This document shows, piece by piece, positions 47,056-56,100 of a DNA stretch of 64,000 nucleotides; within the stretch, counting starts at the first letter, position 1, and every line of letters starts with the position of its first letter. The DNA is from Hydrangea macrophylla (Eukaryota > Streptophyta > Magnoliopsida > Cornales > Hydrangeaceae). The DNA lies in the NCBI GenBank assembly GCA_033977485.1, contig CM066991.1, positions 57,531,350 to 57,595,349 on the forward strand, in the 5' to 3' direction. The notes below the pieces were generated by a model. It worked only from the letters and a program-made list of their open reading frames with translations. It had not been told where the DNA came from and ran no database searches. Position numbers and translations under genes: made by a program.

Positions 47056-47847
47056 GGCAGGAACTTGCGAGGCAACGCATGTCGCAAGCGAGTGCCAAAG
47101 TTTTGAAGAAACAGGACTTTTTGGAGGCTATGGATTTAGGATAAAAAGCGTTGCAAAAGATGCAAGGATGATGCTGGTCGCGCTCCGCGTGAGCTGCCTA
47201 CGTATCCTAAGGGGAATCAGACCAGGACGTAGTTCAAGACACAAAGGGATAAATCACATATGCACGTACACAACAATCAGGCGGATGCTATGCTATATGA
47301 GGATGATATGCAATGTGTGGATGCGATATGATCTCATACATGAGTCCTATCATGCCCAGTTTTCCGATCCTAGAATGAGCAGGTGCCAAGGGGTGTGCCA
47401 CTCCGAGTGGGCTAGTGTTGTGCTAGTGTTTGTGATTGTGACGTGGTGGGTGACTCAGATAAGGGCATAGAAGACTCCGGGTTTTAGGGGCAAACTTCTG
47501 GAAGTACGCTTTGCGAGCGAATGTAATTGGGTGTGGGGTCTCAGAGGACTATGATCGAAGACGTCTTTTGGCAAGTAACCGACGGACACAGGGGCTCCAG
47601 AAATTAAGAGACTGATATAGAAGTCACGGGACGAATGTGAAATCCTGGGACGTCCTGTGATGAACATGGAGCACCGACGGTGTGATGAGAGCGATGGACC
47701 GACGATGTTTGCATTGAGATGACGAGTCGACAATGGACTACTGACGGTGTAATAAACCCGCTGAGGATTAATCTGAATCTGCTGGGGATGAAGCGATACT
47801 TTCTAGGATCTCTCTTCGACTGCTCCTTTTGATCGAATCTTTCGGGC

Positions 47848-48320
47848 TTGCCGGGGTCTCTGGGAGCCGGTATCTGTCTGCTTTTGTCCTCGGAGGATGA
47901 CGCAGGGTTCACGGGGAATCTCTTTTGGTGCTCAATCCAAGAGGGCCGGTCAGGGTCTCTGGGAGCCGATATCTGTCTGCTTTTGTCCTCGGAGGATGAC
48001 GCAGGGTTCACGGGGAATCTCTTTTGGTGCTCAATCCAAGAGGGCCGGTCAGGGCCTCTGGGAGCTGGTATCTGTCTGCTTTTGTCCTCAGAGGATGATG
48101 CAGGGTTCACGGGGAATCTCTTTTGGTGCTCAATCCAAGAGAGCCTGTCAGGGCCTCTGGGAGCTGGTATCTGTCTGCTTTTGTCCTCGGAGGATGATGC
48201 AGGGTTCACGGGGAATCTCTTTTGGTGCTCAATCCAAGAGAGCCTGTCAGGGCCTCTGGGAGCTGGTATCTGTCTGCTTTTGTCCTCGGAGGATGATGCA
48301 GGGTTCACGGGGAATCTCTT
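47848..48320. repeat. 99-bp tandem repeat, five units
   Basis: CGGAGGATGA or its variant recurs at 47891, 47990, 48089, 48188 and 48287, exactly 99 bp apart. The unit is a multiple of three and stop-free in several frames on both strands, giving ORFs of up to 234 residues that are simple 33-residue repeats. Whether any is translated is unknown. Confidence 0.9.
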
Positions 48321-48613
48321 TTCTTTCTTCGGTGCAATAACTGAAAACCAGGATCAGTTACCAGAATTATCGGAATTCGCGACGATTGTCCTGAAACGAC
48401 CGATTCGGGTCTTCGGGAGCCGATTTTTCCCAGTTTTTGCCTCCTGGAGGTAGTTCTGACAACTTTTAGTCTGCTTGGGGTAAAACCTCATAGATCTTGA
48501 TTGGAATGGGCCATCGGGGCTGATCGGGGCCAAAAACGGGCTGAAAAAGGCCAAAACGGGCCAAAACGGGGCGAAACGGAGCAAAACGGAGCGACGCGGG
48601 GCCCACGGGGAGC

Positions 48614-48703
48614 AGTGCCGCGGTGGCACTGGGCCACTGCCGCGGCGGCAGTTGGCCAGTGCCGCGGCGGCACTGGGTGGCCGGACTTCATCTTCTTATA
48701 TGT
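48614..48703 (+). promoter_or_regulatory. Candidate promoter of the antisense PMD gene, sharing the LTR's GC palindrome block
   Basis: Three GTGCCGCGGYGGCAC / TGCCGCGGCGGCA units (48614-48676) reproduce the LTR block of element D. The flank GGAGCAGTGCCGCGG reads on the plus strand here and on the minus strand in the LTR, so in both places the block points the same way relative to transcription. A TATA-like TTATATGT follows at 48696-48703, and the gene's first donor site at 48794. Confidence 0.5.
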
Positions 48704-48896
48704 CGGGTTTTTGAGCTTTCCAAGCTCATTCTTGGCCATTTTGAGGTGTTTTTGAAGCCAAAATTCACCAAAACGCAGCTTGTGCGTGCTCAGGTGAGTA
48801 ATCTTTCTCCGTAGTTGGATTTTTGATTGGTGTTTTGGTTTGCCCAAATTTTCAAGAAGAAAGTTAAAATGTGACTTCCATTTTTCTTGTAGATCC

Positions 48897-51060
48897 ATGG
48901 CTTCGAGCTCAAGGAGACCGTCTAAGAAGGCCAAAGGACGAATGAAGGCCGAGATGCACACCCCGGACGTGATTTTGCGAGACCCCCAACACCACCTTTC
49001 GGCCGCGGCTCTAGCGAGCTTGGTATGTGAAACTTTCGACATTTTAGGACCACTTTTATGTACTATGCTAGTTTTGTGGGCCGTAGTGTGCACTTAGAGA
49101 CCGTTAGAAGCTTGACTTGTGCTCAAATGTTGATTTCGTGAATTTTTGCTCTCGGGTTGTGAATAGTGATTTTGTGCATCTTTTGTCGCCTTTGTTGTGT
49201 GCAGGTGCCGGAAGTGGCCTTGAAAGGCCATGGTAGCCTTGCCCATGCTTTCTTATGGTATACCCAGCTTTCGCCCACCGTTAAGAGGATGGTTGATGAT
49301 GCCGGGTTCGGAGGCTTCGTCCGCTTGGTTTCGAAAAGTAGCAACGATCTGGCTCACTTCTATGCACTGGCCGAGAGGTGGTGGGACACTACCAATACCT
49401 TCCATCTGCCGTTCGGAGAGATGACTATGACGCCTTTCGACTTCTCCATGATCACGGGCTTGAGGGTCGGCGGGAAGCGCCTGGTTCTGGACTATTTTTA
49501 TGAGATTGACCCGGAGGCGGTGGAGATGTTGATTGGGGCTGTTCCCCCCAACTTGGAGAGGCATTGGTTCCCCTGCGGCTGGCTTTACCGGGCCTATGGT
49601 AGAGGTAATCACAATCTGAACAATTCCCAGCTTTTGAGGGTTTACCTTCTGTATGTCCTCGGGTGCTCCATCTTTGCGACAAGGAACGACCGGGTGAGCT
49701 TGAGGCTCCTTTCTTGCCTGGCGACCATTGATGAGATCCCCTCCTACAACTGGGGCGATGCTGCCCTGGCCCATCTCTACAAGCATATGGGGGAGGTCTC
49801 TCGGGGCGATGTTAAATCTACTGGGGGATTCTGGCGAGCTTGGGAGGTACGCACTGCTTCTTCTTTTATTTTTCATCCCTTTGATTTTCATATCTGTTCT
49901 GATTTCTCCTTTGTCTGCGCAGCTTTGGAGTTTTGAATACTTGAAGATGTTGGCTCCCTCCCCGGCGGACCAGTCAGGCGAGGATGAGGATGGTATGGCT
50001 CCTGTGCCTCTATTCCCACGAGGCTTGAGATGGCGGAGGGACGTTGTTGGGGTGAAGAGCGGGGCCCATCGGATTGTTTTGCTTCGGAACTTCTTAACTG
50101 GGTTGACAGCCTCTAGTGTTGATTGGACGCCTTGGGAGGGCGTCGCTTATGCCGCTACTGAGGAGATACAAGCGGTTAAATCTCTTACCTCTTGCCGCCT
50201 TCTGCTGGAGAGTACTGAGTGCAGGCAGTGGTTTCTTGGTGAGCGGGTGTCTCGGCAGGTGGTTGGTGGTTCCCAGTATCGCGTCCCTCATGATCCTCCT
50301 GTGATGGATGCTAGTGACCTTTCTGGAGATGCTCTGCTGGCGGCTTTAGCTGGCACCGATGTTTGGGACTATTTTCTGTCTGAGACCAGTTATGAGGCTT
50401 ACCGTGGCCGTTTCCTGATGCCTAACTTCCCACTCCTGGAGGTGAGTTCTTTTTGTATTTTTTGTTTATATTTTTTGATTTATCTTTTACTAACTTATTC
50501 TGTGCCTTTAGCTTCGTGAGATGTACAGGAGACAGGCTCCTCAGGCTCCCGACCCTATTCCTCCTTGGGATTGGACTGTCGATGTTCTAGGCGCTGATGG
50601 CACTCCCCAAATGATGGAGGTGCCGCGAGTCACATGTGGGTACCCTACTCAGCCAGCGGGCGTCCTCAATGTTCCTTGGAGTTACGCTGAGGAGGGTCAC
50701 GCCTTGGCAGCTAGCCTACGGTCCCTGGTCCTTACACGAGACCACCGGGTATGTCTCTAATTTTGCACTTTCTTAAGGTTACGAGGTTCTAACCCTGGAT
50801 TTTTTATTTTGACAGATGGATGGTATGCGGCAATTTGCCGCCAATCAGATGGCGTCCTTGGTAAGTCTCTGACTCGACTCTGTTTTTGTACTTTTTGTTG
50901 TTCCCTTACTGATTGCCCTCATTTTTATTTGTGTGTGCAGTATCGTGGAGGCGGGGCTGGCTCATCGAGGACTGGTCCAAGATGTAGAGGCGGTAGGAGG
51001 AGGCCGTCGCCGACGTACACTCCGGGTGGTCCGACGGAGGACGAAGAAGAGGAGGACTGA
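48897..51060 (+). CDS. Plant mobile domain (PMD) protein gene, six coding exons, antisense inside element D
   Basis: PMD proteins (aminotransferase-like/PMD family, relatives of Arabidopsis MAIN and MAIL1) are nuclear proteins linked to silencing and genome stability. Related domains are carried by DNA transposons and by some Tat retrotransposons. Coding exons: 48897-49022, 49205-49846, 49923-50441, 50512-50748, 50816-50860, 50941-51060. They join to 562 residues with every intron GT-AG and phase 0. A 5'UTR intron (48794-48892) with good donor GTGAGT and acceptor TTCTTGTAG is likely. The N-terminus is basic (SSSRRPSKKAKGR). The PMD core begins at exon 2: GHGSLAHAF, RWWDTTNTFHLPFGEMTMT (about residues 100-118), MITGL, HLYKHMGEVSRG. 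The C-terminus is Arg/Gly-rich, then acidic. No stop or frameshift is seen. It lies opposite to gag-pol, between pol and the 3' LTR. Exon 5 (15 codons) and exon 6 are less certain than exons 1-4. Confidence 0.8.
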
Positions 51061-51393
51061 GGCTTCCCAAGCGGGAATTATTATTTTATTTTCTTTTCCT
51101 GTTTTCGATTGGGTTGTACTGAGGATATGATTATTAGGACAGTGTAGGACGATGTGTAGCACAATTTGTGACCTTTTGACAGAGTATTATGATGTTTTGC
51201 CTCCTAGGCCGGATATCTTCCGGTTTAGAGGCGCAGTTGTGTGCTTGTTGATATATGTGCATTGTGATTGCTGGATGTTACTGCGATGGGCAGTTTTGTG
51301 ATAGTGAGTGCTTTTGCCTTGCAGGTGGGATAGTCCGTGAAACGGGGAGGTGCTGCCGAAATTTTGAATTTTGCAAGAGCCGTGACAGAAAAT

Positions 51394-52392
51394 ATGGCTT
51401 TGTATGATCCTGCTCATCTCACAGCTTGGCTGAACATTACGGATGGCGTGGAGCGGATCAACCTCTTCAGCTATGGCTTGACCGAGCTGTTTTCTCTTCG
51501 CCAGATGACCCTGAATACGGAGTTCTTGCGTGCTGCCATTGCTTACTGGGACCCAGTGAACCATGTCTTCAACTTCAACGGCCTGGAAATATGCCCCATG
51601 CTTGAGGAGTTCTGCGCTATTCTCGGCTATGATTCTGACTCGGACTTGATTCTCCCTTCTGTTGATACCCTCAGCCCCACGCGAGCCTTGGCTGAATACC
51701 TGAATTGCTCTGTCACTATTTCCCGCCGGCTGATTCAAGGTGAGGTTCTCAACATTGCTTCTATTATTGCCCGGTATGCCAGTCCTGGGAATCCCAGCAT
51801 GTATGATGCTTCCCGTGGGGCTGCTTTGATATTGTGCATGACTTCGCACTTCCTGTTCTCGAGCACTTCCGTTGACTTGGTGCATGTGTGCCTCGGGCTG
51901 AATCTTAGCAGGAATCCCATGGCCATGGTTCTAGCTGAAACTCTGAACGGTTCGGATAATGCCTTCAACCATGGGACTCCTCTTCTTTCTGGGGCGCCTT
52001 TGGTGTTACAGGCTTGGCTTTACGAGCGCCTTCAGCTGTGGACGGGCCGTATACCACCGATTTACTTTCGTCGAGCCGTGCTTCATTCTCACTATACCTT
52101 TGCCGATTGGGTGGGCATGATGAGCACCTTATCTGAGGCTGACATTTGCTGGATCGTGAGGCGTTGGGGCCTCTATGCTATCACCACGAGCCTCAGGGGT
52201 CACCAGAGAGTGTGGTTGATGGGTCTGAGAGAGACTTCTTTCTATCATCCTCGCCGTTTGGCCCGACAGTATGGACAGGTTCAGGAGGTTCCCCGGGGGT
52301 TTAGTGAGAGGGTCTTTGCTTCCAGGATCAGAGCTACCACTATTGCTGCTTTTATTGATGGTTGGACTGACCGAGTAAAGGCCTACTTCTAA
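51394..52392 (+). CDS. DUF7745-like extra ORF of a Tat retrotransposon
   Basis: An uninterrupted ORF with the first in-frame ATG at 51394 (332 residues). The frame is open upstream to about 51334. The segment TEFLRAAIAYWDPVNHVFNF and LEEFCAILGY (residues about 42-79) resembles the DUF7745 family, common in plant genomes next to gypsy pol; its function is unknown. This is recognition by eye, not a search result. No signal peptide or clear membrane segment is seen. It follows the PMD gene by 333 bp on the same strand and converges on the end of gag-pol. The gap holds a good acceptor (TTTTGCCTTGCAG, 51311-51323), so a 5'UTR intron is possible. A poly(A) signal AATAAA lies just after the stop (52406-52411). 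Confidence 0.65.
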   Translation: MALYDPAHLTAWLNITDGVERINLFSYGLTELFSLRQMTLNTEFLRAAIAYWDPVNHVFNFNGLEICPMLEEFCAILGYDSDSDLILPSVDTLSPTRALAEYLNCSVTISRRLIQGEVLNIASIIARYASPGNPSMYDASRGAALILCMTSHFLFSSTSVDLVHVCLGLNLSRNPMAMVLAETLNGSDNAFNHGTPLLSGAPLVLQAWLYERLQLWTGRIPPIYFRRAVLHSHYTFADWVGMMSTLSEADICWIVRRWGLYAITTSLRGHQRVWLMGLRETSFYHPRRLARQYGQVQEVPRGFSERVFASRIRATTIAAFIDGWTDRVKAYF

Positions 52393-52668
52393 AGACCTTT
52401 GAAGAAATAAAAGACACTAAGACAAAACTAGTCCTGACTGATTTTGCTCATTCCTCCAAGTGTCTTTGAACATGTGGTTGCTTTTTGAAAGACTTTTATT
52501 TCTTTGATTATTCCTGCTTATGTAATATTCAAAGTTTGTTTATCGGTGAACCTTGGTTATTTTGGGAATCTCATTTTATGCATTTTAGCTTTCTGAAAAC
52601 ATGTTGTAACTTGAGATTTCAATTAGTTGTTACTTTTGGTACTTGCTTAAGCATGCTGGGGTTGTTAG

Positions 52669-52809
52669 AGGCAAACGAGGCGGGTAGCCGAAGTTTGCCC
52701 CTAGTTTGGGATATATATGGTTGTGAGGCAAACGAGGTAGATGACCGACGTTTGCCCCTAGTTTAGAAGAGGTTCAGGCAAACGAGGCGAGTGGCCGAAG
52801 TTTGCCCCT
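52669..52809. repeat. Three hairpins built on the polypurine-tract word
   Basis: GGCAAAC and GTTTGCC arms at 52670/52693, 52727/52750 and 52777/52800, each enclosing 16 bases. On the minus strand each right arm reads AGGGGCAAAC, the same word that ends the true polypurine tract at 47042-47051. Confidence 0.8.
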
Positions 52810-53023
52810 AGTGTGGAGGGTGGTTTTTGGGTTATGGTAAGGACCGCGACTTTATTTTCTCACGTGCTCATAATTTTTGCCTAGGCACCAAGGAGGTGAC
52901 CTAGCGAGCTATTTTCTCTCTTTTGTTATTGCTCACTTTGGATTTAGCTCTAATTTTTGCCTAGGCGTCCTTTCGGATTTTCGACCTAGCGAGCCATCCT
53001 TCTTTTTCTTTTTGAAAGTCTGC

Positions 53024-53161
53024 CTACGTACCCCCGAGCGGGGATCAGGTCCAACGTAGTTCGGGCCAAGGTTTTGAAAGGAAAGGTTATTTTTGTTGGT
53101 GGAGCGACCGAACCGATGTGGTTGCCTACGTATCCCCGAGTGGGAATCAGGTCGAGCGTAG
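53024..53161. repeat. Nested-stem motif CTACGT...ACGTAG, two copies (third at 47198-47232)
   Basis: Copy 1: outer arms CTACGT (53024-53029) and ACGTAG (53054-53059), inner stem CCCC GAGC GGGG (53032-53043). Copy 2: CTACG (53126) and CGTAG (53157-53161) with inner CCCCGAGTGGG. Copy 3 near the 3' LTR: CTACGT (47198) and ACGTAG (47227-47232). The inner GGAATCAG/GGGATCAG word is shared. Confidence 0.75.
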
Positions 53162-53197
53162 TTCAAGGAAGGCTTGAAAGGAACGGTTATTGGATAG

Positions 53198-56100
53198 TCA
53201 AGCATAGTACTTTTTGAGGCGATCCATGTTGATCGGTTCTTTGAATTCGACACCATCGAGGTCCATGAGATAAGTTGCTCCTCCGGAAAGAACAGTCTTG
53301 ACGATATAAGGGCCGACCCATTTTGGCTTAAACTTTCCACGGGGATCAAAGATCGGAGCTCGCAACTCCTTAAGGACAAGGTCGCCCTTGACAATCTTCC
53401 TTGGGCGAACCCTTTTGTTGAAGGCACGGGCTATCCTCTTCTGATAGATTCGGACATGGTCGACTGCCGCCAGACGCTTTTCATCTATGAGGGCCAATTC
53501 TTCATACCTTTCTCTCAACCAATCTGATTCAGAAATTTCACATTCCGCCATCACGCGTAGGGATGGTAATTCTATCTCCACCGGCAGTACCGCTTCCATC
53601 CCATACACTAGTGAGTAAGGAGTCGCTCCTGTGGACGTTCTTATCGATGTTCTGTATCCCCAAAGTGCAAATGGTAGCTTTTCATGCCAGTCTTTGTAGG
53701 TATCCGCTGATTTTTGCAGTATGGCCTTGACATTCTTGTTTGCAGCTTCGACTGCCCCATTGGTCTGTGGTCGGTATGGCGATGACTTGTGGTAGGTGAT
53801 TTTGTATTCCTCGAACAGGTCCCTGACTTCTGCCTTCAAATAACTTCCGTTATCCAAAGTAATCTCATGAGGAACTCCATAACGGCAGATGAGATTTCTC
53901 TTGATGAATTTGGCCACTTCCTTGGCCCCCAACTTGGTGTAAGATGCAGCTTCTACCCATTTTGTGAAGTAGTCTATGGCCACCAGAATATACCGATTTC
54001 CATTTGAGGCCTTCGGAACGATTTCTCCAATAATATCGATTCCCCAGGTTGAGAATGGCCAAGGTGAAGTCATGCTGTACAGAAGAGATGGCGGCACGTG
54101 CATCATGTTTGCATGAATCTGGCACTTGTGACACTTTCTCACGTATTCGCAACAATCTTTTTCCAATGTTGTCCAGTAGTATCCTTGTCTCACGATTTTC
54201 TTGGCCAGCATGTGGCCGTTCATGTGTGGGCCGCATACCCCTTCGTGTATTTCTTCCATCATTCTTCTGGAGCTCTTCCCAAACAAGCAAGTCAGGTTGT
54301 GACCGTTGTATCCTTTCTTCAGCAGTTTCCCGCTGCAAATGATGAATTGCGCTGCGAATCTTCGAATTGCCCTTTTGTCTTTCTCGGTGGATTCTTGGGG
54401 ATACATCCCCTTTTCTATGAAGTTCCAGATGTCCTGGTACCACGGTGTTTCATTCTCTTCTTCTTCGATCGTGGCGATCATGCTGAACGAAGGCTCGTAC
54501 CTCTGCTCAATTACCAAGGGCATCATCCTGACTCCCACAGGAATTTTGATCATCGATGCTAGAGTGGCCAAGGAATCTGCCAGTTGGTTCTCTTCTCTGG
54601 GCAAGTAGAGGAATGTGATATTTTTGAACTGCCCCTTGAGTTGGTCGAGATGATCATGATAGGGCTTCAACCTTTCTTCTTTTATTTTCCATTCTCCTCT
54701 GGCTTGGGATATGATGAGGTTTGAATCCCCGAAAACATCCAACTTCCGAACTTTCAGCTCTAAGGCTGCTTCCATTCCCAGAATGCATGCTTCATACTCA
54801 GCAGTGTTGTTGGTGGAGTTATAATTGAGCTTGACTGCTAACGGAGTGTGGTCCCCACTCGGCGATACTAGGATCATCCCTACTCCGTATCCCTTCATGT
54901 TGGCTGCTCCATCGAAGTACAACTTCCACTGCTCTTCCTTGATTTCCATGATGTTCTCGTCTGGAAATGGAAAGTCCCCACTTTCTTCAGAGTCAATGGC
55001 ATGTTCTGCGAGATGCTCAGCTACGGTTCTCCCTTTTACTGACTTGCTCGTAACATACTTGATATCGAACTCGGATAATAGAAGTAACCAACGGGATATA
55101 CGACCGGTCAGGGCGGGTTTTTCGAGAAGGTATTTTAGAGGATCCATGCGGGATATGAGCACAACTGGAAAGGCCAGCATGTAGTGCCTTAGTCGGCGGG
55201 TGCACCAAACCAAGGCCCAACACGTTTTTTCGAGGGTAGAATAGTTGAGCTCATACCCAGTCATCCTCTTGCTGAGGTAATATATGGCTTTTTCGGAGTG
55301 GCTTTCTTCTCCTTCTTGGGCTAGCATGCAACCCATGGCATTTTCGGAGACAGACAGGTAAAGGAATAAGGGCTTACGAGGAGTAGGTGGTGAAAGGACA
55401 GGTGGATTTTGAAGGTAGGCTTTTATTTTATCGAAAGCGGCTTGGCATTGGTCATCCCATTGGAACTTCTCCCCTTTTCTCAACAATCGGAACAGAGGAT
55501 CGCATGTAGCTGTGAGTTTAGAAATGAAGCGGCTGATGAACTGGATTCTTCCGAGGAACCCCCGTACTTCTTTTTCATTCCGTGGTGACGTCATTTCGAG
55601 GATTGTCTTGATCCTAGAGGGGTCCACCTCTATTCCCCTTTGTGTGATGAGAAAACCCAGGAGTTTACCGGAGGTTACGCCGAAAGTGCATTTCTTTGGA
55701 TTCAGCCTCATCTTGTATTTGCGCAACCTTTCGAAGAACTTTTCCAGCGCTACCAGGTGCCCTTCTCTATCCTTGGATTTTACAATCATGTCGTCTACAT
55801 ATACTTCTACCTCTTTGTGAATCATATCATGCAGCAGAGTGGTGGCAGCTCTTTGGTACGTTGCCCCCGCGTTCTTGAGCCCAAAGGGCATTACTCTATA
55901 ACAGTAGGTTCCCCAAGGGGTGGTGAACGTCGTCTTTTCCCGATCTTCTGGCGCCATTAGAATCTGATTATACCCTGAGAAGCCATCCATGAAAGACAGT
56001 AGCTCATGTCCTGCGGTGTTATCTACCAAAACGTCAATGTGGGGAAGCGGGAAGTCATCCTTGGGACTGGCCTTGTTTAGATCACGAAAGTCGACGCACA

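Larger units (their letters stand above)
47056..48793. other. Non-coding stretch between 3' LTR and the PMD gene
   Basis: No conserved protein seen. It contains a CTACGT...ACGTAG hairpin motif (47198-47232), the 99-bp repeat array (47848-48320), repeats of GGCCAAAACGGG-like units (48529-48595), and the GC palindrome block and TATA-like site described separately. It probably serves as 3' region of the element and 5' region of the antisense gene. Confidence 0.6.
52393..53197. other. Non-coding region between the convergent DUF7745-like ORF and gag-pol
   Basis: 805 bp with no coding signal, dense in small repeats: three GGCAAAC/GTTTGCC hairpins (52669-52809), two TTTTTGCCTAGGC...GACCTAGCGAGC units (52876-52911 and 52951-52995), and two CTACG...CGTAG structures (53024-53059 and 53126-53161). 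Confidence 0.7.

Noticed and set aside
47604..48453. Long ORFs on both strands (234 and 201 residues) over the 99-bp repeat
   Set aside because: They exist because the repeat length is a multiple of three and stop-free. No domain, no start context, and they mirror one another. Kept as a repeat only.
48488..49093. 201-residue minus-strand ORF upstream of and over PMD exon 1
   Set aside because: It crosses the GC palindrome block and low-complexity GGCCAAAACGGG repeats and runs antisense through exon 1. No conserved motif is seen.
49253..49891. 212-residue minus-strand ORF over PMD exon 2, and a 232-residue one at 51187-51885
   Set aside because: Shadows of the plus-strand coding exons. The plus strand carries the recognisable domains.
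51061..51393. Joining the PMD and DUF7745-like ORFs into one spliced protein
   Set aside because: The PMD reading frame ends in TGA at 51058-51060 with an acidic tail. A good acceptor at 51323 exists, but the frame after it has an in-frame TAG at 51331. A 5'UTR intron is more likely.
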